From assembly GCA_012799115.1 (NCBI GenBank), contig JAAZLY010000009.1, positions 1 to 20,645 on the forward strand: a DNA stretch of 20,645 nucleotides. Reading direction: 5' to 3'. The notes beneath the pieces were generated by a model, which searched no databases, was not told the origin of the DNA, and saw nothing but the letters and a program-made list of their open reading frames with translations. This stretch comes from Bacillota bacterium (lineage in GTDB: Bacteria > Bacillota > Limnochordia > Darwinibacteriales > Darwinibacteriaceae). Below, piece by piece: positions 14,104 to 20,645 of this stretch (its first letter is position 1; every line of letters begins with the position of its first letter). Made by a program: the position numbers and the translations under genes.

Positions 14104-16350
14104 TTATTGGAGTTTTAGGTGGTAGTTTGCAAAGGTCTCAAGTGCTTGGATAGCCGCTCTCGGATTTCTGTATACCGGTAGGCCTCCTTCTGCCATCACT
14201 TTGACAAAGGCATCGTAGTAACGAGCTCCGTTCACCGATACGACGAATGGTTTTTGATACTTCTTGCCTAGGGCTACTAGGAGGCTGGCCATACCATCTG
14301 GGTCACCAGCCTTTGTTGGCCCACTCTTCAGCGCATTGGAGTGGGGAACAATGCTCACTAAGACGCAGTCGACATTTTCGTCTTGTAAGACTAGCTCTAC
14401 ATAGTCGGTAAAGAGCTGGTCATCGGCCATTGGGGTCACATCGAGGAGTGCGGTAGAAAGGTCGACCAAGCCGTGAACGTCTGTTTCTCGCAGCTTGCTT
14501 AGGGTCTCTGTAGCTAGGGACGCTGGTTTGAGATACTTCAGTTCGTCTGCTACGATAGTGGATTCAAAGCCGGCGTTAAAGATGGCTGCCACGCGATTGC
14601 CCTGGGGCTTCTTCTTGGCAAGGAGGGAGAAAACCCGGAGGTAATCATAAAACTCCTCTAGTTTTTCCGCCAAGACAACACCGCCTTGCTCGGCTGCAGC
14701 CCGGAAAACTTCGTAGTTACCGCTCATGGCTGCTGTGTGCGAAGCAGCTGCCTTGGCTCCTGCTTCTGTCTTACCGGTTTTGTAAACCAGGATAGGTTTT
14801 TCTATCTGTTGAGCGAGTTCAAAGAAGAGACGGCCTTCACCTGGTGATAATCCTTCGATATAAAGGGAGATCAAATCGATCTTAGGATCCTCGGCGAAGT
14901 GTGCCAGCAGATCAGTGATTTTGACATCATATTGATTGCCAAAACTGACGATGGCTTTAAAGACCTTGCTGTCTTGCAGAGCATCGATGGAGGTCAAAGC
15001 CAGTGCCCCGCTTTGAGTCAAGAGCGCGGTGTTACTGGTAGGCGAATACTTCAAGCCCAGTTTCTCTTCTTCAATAAAGAGGGTATTGACGCCCTTTCCA
15101 TTATCCTCAGGAGCAAAGAATACTCCCATGCAGTTCGGGCCGATCAGTCGCAACTCTTTCGGCCGGACTAGATCCATTTCCGCTACGAATTGACTATACT
15201 CCAGGTCGGCAGGGAGTCCTGAAATGACGATGACTGCTTTCGCACGCCCGCTCAAATCCCGGACAAACTCCGCTGTACTGGCAATGGGTAAGACGTAAAC
15301 TACAAGGTCTACGATCTTGGGAATCGCTGCAAAGTCCTTATAGAGAGGATACTCTACATCATTGATCTGCATCGTTCCCCCTCTAGGGTTCACAAGGTAG
15401 AGTTCCTCCTGCCCTGCCTTGTGCAGGAGCTTGGCAATTTCCCGGGCCATATTGGGCTTGGCAAGATTCGTTGATACTCCGATGACGGCAACGCTTTCGG
15501 GCTTGAAGAACATCTCTAGATGCCGTGTGTTAACTTGGTTCGCTACCTTCTCCTTATCTGGCACAGCTGCAAACTCGCCATATCCATCGATCGCGACCAA
15601 AGATCCGTCAGCAGTGATGACAAGGGGATTGATGTCTAACGAAAGGAGCTGGAAGCCAGGTTTACCTGGGGAGATACTCGAATACCAATGGGCTAGCTGT
15701 GATACCCTGGCTAGTGCATCTGCAATTAGTCTGAGCTGATCCTCGTTCTCTTTCTCCCTGAATTTCTGGGCTATATTCAGCCCCTCGAGTAGACTGAGGG
15801 TGTCTGAAGATGGAAGGGGAGGCAGGAAAATGTTGGCCGGATCATAGTGCTTGGCAAAGAACTCGGCGTCATCACCGCCCTTGCTAATCAGGATCACAGG
15901 TCCAAATTCACCATCTTCACGGCATCCGATCATGGTCTCGTTGCCAAGGGATGGATGATAGGAAACGAATTCTACGAGCAAAACCCCTTCGATGGTAGGC
16001 TGTTCATCTTGGCTGAAATGGGAGAGGACCTCCGCTTTCATGTCTGCCATGGACTGTCTTAGACTTTCGACGGTCCAGGATTTAAGGATCTTCACTCCAC
16101 CTAGTTTTTGCTTATGGGCAATGTCAGGAGAGACGATCTTAGCTACCATATGTTCGCCAAACCCTTGGAGTTTCGCCTCGTTGACTTCAGCAGGCTCTTT
16201 GATAAAAAGGTACTTAGGGGTTTGGATACCAATTATGTTCAGTATTTCATAGATTTCGAATTCGTATAGGATGCCCCGGCCTTCCCTGTACGCCTTGGTA
16301 AAGACGCTGTCCACCCCTTGAATCATGGCTTCGTCTAGTATTGTCACCAT
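14104..16350 (-). CDS. ADP-forming acyl-CoA synthetase, beta-alpha single-chain type
   Basis: ATG 16348-16350 lies five bases after AGGAGG and gives 748 residues. Residues 10 to about 265 are an ATP-grasp domain of the CoA-ligase beta type (AHKQKLGGVKI, EGVLLVEFV, ETMIGCREDGEFGPV, LDINPLVI). Residues from 275 are the CoA-binding and alpha-type ligase domains (FFKPESVAVIGVS, LRLIGPNCMGVF, ALLTQSGALA, SFGNQYD). ASHTAAMSGNYEVF carries the expected phospho-histidine near residue 538. Such enzymes interconvert acyl-CoA, ADP and phosphate with acid, CoA and ATP, recovering ATP from acetyl- or other acyl-CoA during fermentation. The common single-chain form has the alpha part first; here the order is reversed. 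It has its own promoter and terminator. The acid used cannot be told. Confidence 0.9.
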   Translation of the reverse strand: MVTILDEAMIQGVDSVFTKAYREGRGILYEFEIYEILNIIGIQTPKYLFIKEPAEVNEAKLQGFGEHMVAKIVSPDIAHKQKLGGVKILKSWTVESLRQSMADMKAEVLSHFSQDEQPTIEGVLLVEFVSYHPSLGNETMIGCREDGEFGPVILISKGGDDAEFFAKHYDPANIFLPPLPSSDTLSLLEGLNIAQKFREKENEDQLRLIADALARVSQLAHWYSSISPGKPGFQLLSLDINPLVITADGSLVAIDGYGEFAAVPDKEKVANQVNTRHLEMFFKPESVAVIGVSTNLAKPNMAREIAKLLHKAGQEELYLVNPRGGTMQINDVEYPLYKDFAAIPKIVDLVVYVLPIASTAEFVRDLSGRAKAVIVISGLPADLEYSQFVAEMDLVRPKELRLIGPNCMGVFFAPEDNGKGVNTLFIEEEKLGLKYSPTSNTALLTQSGALALTSIDALQDSKVFKAIVSFGNQYDVKITDLLAHFAEDPKIDLISLYIEGLSPGEGRLFFELAQQIEKPILVYKTGKTEAGAKAAASHTAAMSGNYEVFRAAAEQGGVVLAEKLEEFYDYLRVFSLLAKKKPQGNRVAAIFNAGFESTIVADELKYLKPASLATETLSKLRETDVHGLVDLSTALLDVTPMADDQLFTDYVELVLQDENVDCVLVSIVPHSNALKSGPTKAGDPDGMASLLVALGKKYQKPFVVSVNGARYYDAFVKVMAEGGLPVYRNPRAAIQALETFANYHLKLQ

Positions 16351-16394
16351 CGAATCCTCCTGACTTGGGTCCTTGCCCACTGTTTTTTCACATT

Positions 16395-16431
16395 ACTGTT
16401 ACATTATAAAGTAGAATTAACAGTTGGGCAA
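16395..16431 (-). promoter_or_regulatory. Promoter of the acyl-CoA synthetase gene with flanking inverted repeat
   Basis: On the minus strand TTGCCC (-35, 16426-16431), a 17-bp spacer and a perfect TATAAT (-10, 16403-16408) form a strong sigma-A promoter. ACTGTTA (16395-16401) and TAACAGT (16418-16424) are perfect 7-bp inverted arms, 16 bp apart, bracketing the -10. This looks like an operator for a dimeric repressor. Confidence 0.72.
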
Positions 16432-16444
16432 CATAGTGCGTTCA

Positions 16445-17005
16445 TCACTTTCCCTGCCAGGTTTCGTAGTGGATCTTCTCTGGTTCCCAAGTGTCTGGAA
16501 CCGGTCGCGCTTCCGCAGGGTGACCGAGGGAGATAACAGCGGTGGGAATGATGTTCTCAGGAAGCTTGAGGACCTCCTGCAGGAGCTCATACCATTCCGA
16601 GTCCACGCTGACGCCAATCCATACTCCGCCTAATTTTAGGGCGTGGATGGCTAAAAGCATATTTTGCGTAGCAGCGAAGCAATCTGCGTAGAGGTGTTCA
16701 GGCCTATTCTCTATCGCTTTGTCACCTAAGATGGCAATGGCGCAAGGAGCATCGGAAAGCATCCAGGCGTACTTCTTGCCAGCTGCTAGCTGGGCCAATG
16801 TGTCTCTTTCCCTAAGGACGACAAAATGAAATGGGCGCCGATTCATGGCAGTGGGTGCGGCCAGTCCGGCCTGCAAGATGCAATGCAGAGTGGCTTCGTC
16901 TACAGACTCGGCGGTGTAGCGCCGGATGCTACGCCTATCCCTTATTGCCGTTATTACATCAATGTTGCTTGTGCAGAGTGGTGCCTGCATAGAATCACGT
17001 TCCAT
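16445..17005 (-). CDS. Nitroreductase-family FMN oxidoreductase
   Basis: ATG 17003-17005 is eight bases after GTGGAGG and gives 186 residues, the compact nitroreductase size. In-frame sequence further upstream is not protein-like. FMN-binding features are RDRRSIRRYT near residue 22, APTAMNRRPFHFVVL near 50, and ALKLGGVWIGV near 125. The C-terminus has ISLGHPAEARP, also common in the family. Members use FMN and NAD(P)H to reduce nitro compounds, quinones or flavins, but the natural substrate is usually unknown. It is cytoplasmic, and divergent from the CPBP protease gene. Confidence 0.9.
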   Translation of the reverse strand: MERDSMQAPLCTSNIDVITAIRDRRSIRRYTAESVDEATLHCILQAGLAAPTAMNRRPFHFVVLRERDTLAQLAAGKKYAWMLSDAPCAIAILGDKAIENRPEHLYADCFAATQNMLLAIHALKLGGVWIGVSVDSEWYELLQEVLKLPENIIPTAVISLGHPAEARPVPDTWEPEKIHYETWQGK

Positions 17006-17035
17006 CGTTTTTTCCTCCACTTCATGTTTGATCCT

Positions 17036-17041
17036 AGTATA
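17036..17041 (-). promoter_or_regulatory. Possible -10 of the nitroreductase gene
   Basis: The minus strand reads TATACT about 30 bp upstream of the ATG. The -35 hexamer at 17 bp (ACTTCA) is poor. This is the best -10 in the interval, but weak. Confidence 0.25.
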
Positions 17042-17103
17042 CTTCTGCGCTGGATCTCTGAAGTCCTTGATCCCCAGGTGCAAGCGGAGGACTCGCCTCT
17101 GCT

Positions 17104-17132
17104 TTGAAGAAAATGACAAAAATGCATAGATT
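17104..17132 (+). promoter_or_regulatory. Candidate promoter of the CPBP protease gene
   Basis: TTGAAG (17104-17109), a 17-bp spacer and TAGATT (17127-17132) match four of six positions in each sigma-A hexamer. They lie just upstream of the ribosome site and ATG at 17154. Confidence 0.35.
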
Positions 17133-17153
17133 AGAAGGAAGGGGGTCTACAGG

Positions 17154-18032
17154 ATGTTTCGCACAGGGTCGGAATTAAGGGTTTTGCGGGGAGTTCTAGT
17201 CTTTGTCCTTTCGGTGGTAGCACTCATGGTCTTGGGGGCGCCCATGCAAGATGCCTGGGGCATGCTGGGGTTAGCCCTGACGGAACTGATGTTACTCGCG
17301 ATTGCCATCTTTTCTGTACATAGGTTTAGGTGGGATTGGAAAGAGGTCTTTCCCTTAGACATTCCTACGTTTCGGCAGGTTTGGGGAGTCGTGGTCTTCT
17401 GGTTTGCCAGCTATCTTGCGGTCTATGTGACGACGATGATTCTCTTCTATTTCTTTCCCGGGGGAATGGGGGAGGTGAGCACGGCACTCACTGGCTTTTT
17501 CACGAGTGTGCCAAGACCTTTGGCACTTCTGGTTGTTGCAGTTTTGCCCGGCCTTTGCGAGGAGGTTCTGCATCGGGGGCTGATCCTATACACCTTGCAG
17601 GGTAAGTCTAAGTGGCTCACCATCTTGGTCATGGCCCTAATCTTTGGTTTCTTCCATCTTGATCTCTACCGCTTCGTGGGCACCGCTCTTCTGGGCGGTT
17701 CCTTGACCTACGTCATGCTCAAAACGAATAACTTAGTCCTTCCGATTCTCCTTCATGTGCTGAATAACGCGGTGACGGCCTCTCTTGCCTTTATGGATGG
17801 TACGGATGGAGGACCTGCCTATATCCCTTTGAGCGCGGTTGGTTCTGCCCTCGTCCTCGCCTCGGTGGCCCCGTTTCTCTTTGTACAGGGCAGTCGACTC
17901 CTTCGTAATACGGAAGGGGAGCACCAAAGGGGTGTTACGAAGCGGACTAGGGTTGTTACTTCCTTACTAGCCCTTCTGTTCTTGCTGGTTGGTACGCTTC
18001 TCATTGCTAAATCTACGGCAACAGCCCCATAA
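17154..18032 (+). CDS. CPBP-family intramembrane metalloprotease
   Basis: ATG 17154 follows AAGGGGG and gives 292 residues. About eight membrane segments are visible. The three conserved motifs of the Abi/CPBP (Rce1-like) family are in place: EEVLHRG (Glu136, Glu137, Arg141), FGFFHLD (His168), and HVLNN (His201, Asn205), which form the membrane-embedded glutamate/histidine active site. Family members process prenylated or bacteriocin-type peptides or confer self-immunity, but the target here is unknown. No bacteriocin genes are nearby. The last 40 residues hold an extra membrane helix after a basic loop. Confidence 0.9.
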   Translation: MFRTGSELRVLRGVLVFVLSVVALMVLGAPMQDAWGMLGLALTELMLLAIAIFSVHRFRWDWKEVFPLDIPTFRQVWGVVVFWFASYLAVYVTTMILFYFFPGGMGEVSTALTGFFTSVPRPLALLVVAVLPGLCEEVLHRGLILYTLQGKSKWLTILVMALIFGFFHLDLYRFVGTALLGGSLTYVMLKTNNLVLPILLHVLNNAVTASLAFMDGTDGGPAYIPLSAVGSALVLASVAPFLFVQGSRLLRNTEGEHQRGVTKRTRVVTSLLALLFLLVGTLLIAKSTATAP

Positions 18033-18054
18033 GACTTTTCTCTTACTGGTGAAA

Positions 18055-18143
18055 CCTCACTCTTCTATTATACAAATGTGTAGCAGAACGGCTCACATTA
18101 CCCGTATGTGAGCTGCCCTGTTGGGGTAGTCTGTAGAGTGAGG
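18055..18143. other. Structured intergenic element (nested stems), function unknown
   Basis: A 9-bp outer stem, CCTCACTCT (18055-18063) with AGAGTGAGG (18135-18143), encloses a perfect 8-bp hairpin, GCTCACAT (18091-18098) with ATGTGAGC (18106-18113). No T-run follows. It ends 34 bp before the dps -35 element, so it is not in the dps mRNA. It could be the 3' end of the protease mRNA or a small RNA of about 90 nt. Confidence 0.4.
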
Positions 18144-18176
18144 GGGGTGTGAAAGAGAAGAAATCCATTTTCGACC

Positions 18177-18205
18177 TTGACAATATTAATAATAAGGATT
18201 ATCAT
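18177..18205 (+). promoter_or_regulatory. dps promoter overlapped by a Fur/PerR-like box
   Basis: A consensus -35 TTGACA (18177-18182), a 17-bp spacer and TATCAT (18200-18205) form a strong promoter. TAATAAGGATTATCA (18190-18204) matches 12 of 14 informative positions of the Fur 7-1-7 box. It also fits the related PerR box loosely. Its position over the -10 predicts repression by iron- or peroxide-sensing Fur-family protein. Confidence 0.72.
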
Positions 18206-18264
18206 TAGTGTGCGTGACAAATAGGAGAAATCCTAAAATATACAGCTTACAAGGAGGACGTGTC

Positions 18265-18732
18265 ATGAGCAAAATTGGTTTGACGAAAGAAGCAACAAAG
18301 AAGGTAGCAGAGCATCTCGATCAACATCTTGCCGATCTTCATGTTCTGTATACAAAACTCCACAACTATCACTGGTTTGTGCAGGGACCAGGTTTCTTTA
18401 CGCTCCATGAGAAGCTTGAAGGACTCTATGATGGCGTGGCGGAAGAGATTGATGCCGTGGCCGAACGCATCTTGATGATTGGACATAGCCCATCTGCGTC
18501 CCTTGCGGCCTATCTAAAGAAAGCCAAACTTAAGGAAGCAGACAGTGTCGGTATCGATAGTAAAGAGATTGCCACAAGTCTGCTTGCAGACTTCAGTCAG
18601 TTGGTAACTGGATTGCGGGCGGGTATCGCTGCGGCACAAGAAGCCAATGATGAAGTCAGTGCTGATCTAATGATCGGTAGCCTATCAGAATATGAGAAAA
18701 CCATCTGGATGCTGGAGGCCTTCCTAAAGTAA
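18265..18732 (+). CDS. dps: Dps-family ferritin-like DNA-protection protein
   Basis: ATG 18265 follows AAGGAGG and gives 155 residues, the usual Dps length. Upstream in-frame codons lie in the leader. The four-helix ferritin-like pattern is complete. Ferroxidase ligands line up with E. coli Dps: His36 (NYHWFVQG), His48 and Glu52 (LHEKLEG), and Asp63 and Glu67 (EIDAVAERI). Dps dodecamers oxidise Fe(II) with hydrogen peroxide and store the iron, protecting DNA in the cytoplasm. There is only a short N-terminal tail (MSKIGLTKEATKK), mildly basic, so direct DNA binding is uncertain. It is monocistronic, with a Fur/PerR-like box over its promoter and a terminator after it. Confidence 0.93.
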   Translation: MSKIGLTKEATKKVAEHLDQHLADLHVLYTKLHNYHWFVQGPGFFTLHEKLEGLYDGVAEEIDAVAERILMIGHSPSASLAAYLKKAKLKEADSVGIDSKEIATSLLADFSQLVTGLRAGIAAAQEANDEVSADLMIGSLSEYEKTIWMLEAFLK

Positions 18733-18763
18733 GGTCCATAGCAGATAACCCCAACCTCTAGAG

Positions 18764-18802
18764 AAAAAAGCTCTTGCGATTGTACGATGCAAGGGCTTTT
18801 TT
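18764..18802. terminator. Bidirectional terminator between dps and the amidase gene
   Basis: AAAAAAGC-tCTTGC pairs with GCAAG-GGCTTTTTT around an 11-base loop, with A-runs and T-runs on both sides. It lies between two convergent genes and can end transcription from either side. Confidence 0.9.
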
Positions 18803-18810
18803 CCCTCATC

Positions 18811-19689
18811 TTAGTTGTGGATTCTAGTCCAATCAAAGAGTTCGCCTGGATCCCACTTGCGCCCCGGGTCATACGCTTGGTGACTGATGATCTTCTCTGC
18901 GGGGATCTGGTAGAGTGCTTGGAGATGATGAAGCAACAAGTCTAGGGCTAAGTACTGCGCTTCGGTATATCCTCGGTCAGCCGACTTCACAAGGGTGTTT
19001 GCCAAGGGGCCAATCACATCTTTCATTTCTTCCCTCGTTCCGACTCCCATAAGTTCAATGCCAACCGAATATCGGTTCATGGCATTCGTCAGCCTAGGTT
19101 CATTGTTCCAGGTTCCGGCCCCTGCATGACGTGCAATTCTGCCGTCCTGGACAAATTGGTAGATGGTACCCTCCCTGTCAATGAGATAATGGGCTTCAAC
19201 CCCATACTCATCGAAGATGCTTCGTATTCTGCTCACATCATAGGGATTCCTTGGATTAGCCGCAGCGTCGCTGATGGCGTGGATCATGATGTACTCAATA
19301 TCTGCCTCACCATTCGTTCTGTATGCTATCTGGGAGCCATCCGCTCTCCAGTTCATCAAGCCTCCTGGAGCAGAAGGGATCTCTAGCTCTTCCTTCGGGA
19401 GAAAGATAGCCTTCACCGTCTGTGGTCGATCCATGAGGATTGTGGTTTCAGGTGAGGTGGGATCCGAAACGAAGCCCTCCCAGTTTGAAAAACTCCAGCC
19501 TACTGCTGGTTCTGCCTCCAGGTGAACAATGGTACCTCTGGCAATACCCTTGGTGGCCCCAGGTTCTACCCTACCTTGTCCTTGGCGCTCTATGGTGAGA
19601 GTCAGTCCGTCTCCCTGCACAGCGCATCCCGTCAAAGTGAGGACTTGCACCACAACAATCCCAGTTAGAAGAAGTTTTTTCATAACCAT
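18811..19689 (-). CDS. Lipoprotein N-acetylmuramoyl-L-alanine amidase (Amidase_2)
   Basis: The ATG at 19687-19689 is preceded by GAGAG at seven bases; a second ATG two codons later (19683) is equally possible. Residues 1-22 are a lipoprotein signal ending in the lipobox LTGC (Cys22). Residues about 29-98 look like a divergent InlB-type beta-repeat (GQGRVEPGATKG, HLEAEPAVGWSFSNWEG). Residues about 130-285 are an Amidase_2/PGRP-like zinc domain: His137 (IMIHAIS), AHYLIDREGTIYQFV, ARHAGAGTWNN, SVGIELMG, and His270 and Asp280 (ISHQAYDPGRKWDPG). It would cut the bond between MurNAc and L-alanine in peptidoglycan, from a membrane-anchored position, in wall turnover or recycling. The zinc triad His/His/Asp is complete, so activity is likely. 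Confidence 0.91.
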   Translation of the reverse strand: MVMKKLLLTGIVVVQVLTLTGCAVQGDGLTLTIERQGQGRVEPGATKGIARGTIVHLEAEPAVGWSFSNWEGFVSDPTSPETTILMDRPQTVKAIFLPKEELEIPSAPGGLMNWRADGSQIAYRTNGEADIEYIMIHAISDAAANPRNPYDVSRIRSIFDEYGVEAHYLIDREGTIYQFVQDGRIARHAGAGTWNNEPRLTNAMNRYSVGIELMGVGTREEMKDVIGPLANTLVKSADRGYTEAQYLALDLLLHHLQALYQIPAEKIISHQAYDPGRKWDPGELFDWTRIHN

Positions 19690-19705
19690 CCCATTTCTCT
19701 CGTTA

Positions 19706-19735
19706 TTTGAATTTCCTTCTAGCTACAGCTGTCAA
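19706..19735 (-). promoter_or_regulatory. Possible promoter of the amidase gene
   Basis: The minus strand has a perfect TTGACA at 19730-19735. The -10 at 17 or 18 bp spacing (ATTCAA or TTCAAA) is poor. It may be a weak or activator-dependent promoter. Confidence 0.3.
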
Positions 19736-19834
19736 CTTCCTTGCGGGGGAGGATGGTAAGTTCTGTTCTGACTTGGAAGGTACTGGGTGGTTGAGGTTGA
19801 ATACAGGAGTAAAGTCAGATGGGGAGGTGGGTCT

Positions 19835-20645
19835 ATGCCTTTATCCATTGTTCGACAAGATATAACCAAGATGGATGTGGATGCGATTGTTAACGCCGCC
19901 AATTGCGATTTGCAGCAAGGTGGGGGGGTCTGTGGCGCGATTTTTCAAGCTGCTGGAGCGGGGGAACTTGTCGATGCCTGCCAAAGGCTTGCTCCCATTG
20001 AAGTGGGTGAAGCGGTACTGACACCAGGGTTCAACCTGCCCGCACGATTTGTGATCCACACTGCAGGACCAGTGTATCATGATGGTACGAAGGGCGAGGA
20101 GGAGAAACTGAGCGCTTGTTATGCAAATAGTCTTAAGCTGGCGGTGGAGAATGACTGTGAAAGCATTGCCTTTCCTTTAATCTCCAGTGGCCTCTACGGA
20201 TATCCAAAGGACAAGGCTCTGAAGGTAGCCCTGCGTACGATCGAAGACTTCTTGGATGATCATGAGATCCAGGTTTACCTGGTGGTCTTCGATAGAAAGG
20301 CATTTGCGGTAGGTGAAGAGCTCCTAGGTGAAGTGGCCGACTACCTAGGTGCCAATTATGTAGATGAGGACTTGGAGAGGCGGCGTAGGAAGAATCATTA
20401 CCGGGCCATGGAGAGTCAAGCTCTCTACTCCGCGACCCTGGCAGAGCCGAAGGCTCCACCAACTCTAGAGGATTTGGTTGGTAATTTAGATGAACCTTTC
20501 TCCGTGACCCTATTGCGCCTGATTGATGCAAAGGGTAAGAGTGACGTGGACGTGTACAAGAAGGCTAACTTGGATCGCAGGCTTTTTTCCAAGATTCGGA
20601 GTAACAAAGGCTACTTGCCGAGCAAACGTACTGTACTCGCCCTGG
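19835..20645 (+). CDS. Macro-domain protein with C-terminal extension, truncated by right edge
   Basis: ATG 19835 follows GGGGAGGTGG; 270 codons are seen and the frame is still open. Residues 1 to about 170 form a macro domain of the MacroD type. The N-terminal VDAIVNAANCDLQQGGGVCGAIFQAAG has the Asn and glycine-rich loop that hold ADP-ribose. FPLISSGLYGYP at about 113-124 is the second phosphate loop. Such domains bind ADP-ribose or remove it from proteins or from O-acetyl-ADP-ribose. A charged linker (ERRRRKNHYR) follows. Residues from about 220 (FSVTLLRLIDAKGKSDVDVYKKANLDRRLFSKIRSN) look like a small helical domain, rather like a helix-turn-helix, that I recall attached to macro domains in other Bacillota proteins. 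Its role is unknown. Confidence 0.85.
   Translation, partial: MPLSIVRQDITKMDVDAIVNAANCDLQQGGGVCGAIFQAAGAGELVDACQRLAPIEVGEAVLTPGFNLPARFVIHTAGPVYHDGTKGEEEKLSACYANSLKLAVENDCESIAFPLISSGLYGYPKDKALKVALRTIEDFLDDHEIQVYLVVFDRKAFAVGEELLGEVADYLGANYVDEDLERRRRKNHYRAMESQALYSATLAEPKAPPTLEDLVGNLDEPFSVTLLRLIDAKGKSDVDVYKKANLDRRLFSKIRSNKGYLPSKRTVLAL

Noticed and set aside
17006..17119. A 38-residue N-terminal extension of the nitroreductase
   Set aside because: It is not protein-like, while GGAGG lies just upstream of the ATG at 17005 and the family begins there.
18208..18264. A 19-residue upstream extension of Dps
   Set aside because: It lies within the leader, right after the -10 element. AAGGAGG and ATG 18265 give the family-standard N-terminus.

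Overview
The window looks like chromosomal DNA of a member of the Bacillota (Firmicutes). Strong AGGAGG-type ribosome binding sites precede most genes, GTG and TTG starts are common, the gene families are typical of that phylum, and rho-independent hairpins separate the transcription units. Two observations hint at a diderm (outer-membrane) lineage: tandem curlin-repeat amyloid proteins, and a sugar-binding protein that has a cleavable signal peptide but no lipobox. I cannot name a species. There are no rRNA, tRNA, CRISPR, IS or phage features.

Left part (1-4990). Two secreted curlin-like repeat proteins lie in tandem on the minus strand (650-2242, then 1-544, which runs off the left edge). 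A 190-nt structured leader and a palindrome-overlapped -10 element precede them. Next, separated by a strong terminator, is a BTAD/SARP-type transcription regulator whose C-terminus resembles a degenerate GGDEF domain. It follows an acetamidase/formamidase-family hydrolase in the same direction.

Middle part (4988-11133, plus strand). A carbohydrate ABC importer consists of a binding protein and two permeases, with no ATPase here. A two-subunit CHR-family (chromate-type) transporter follows, and then a terminator. After that come a histidinol-phosphate aminotransferase-like enzyme and an isochorismatase-fold cysteine hydrolase.

Right-middle part (11179-17005, minus strand). A three-gene operon encodes a DUF5058-like membrane protein, a second multi-pass membrane protein and an AbgB-like M20 amidohydrolase. 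This looks like an uptake-and-cleavage system for an acylated or peptidic compound. Upstream of it lie a single-chain ADP-forming acyl-CoA synthetase with its ATP-grasp half first, expressed from a very good promoter flanked by an inverted repeat, and a small nitroreductase.

Right end (17154-20645). A CPBP-family membrane protease is followed by a structured intergenic element. Then come a Dps ferritin-like protein under a consensus promoter overlapped by a Fur/PerR-like box, a lipoprotein N-acetylmuramoyl-L-alanine amidase on the minus strand, and a macro-domain protein truncated by the right edge.

The most interesting part is the curlin locus with its leader and its unusual neighbouring regulator. 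The DUF5058/membrane/M20 operon comes second.
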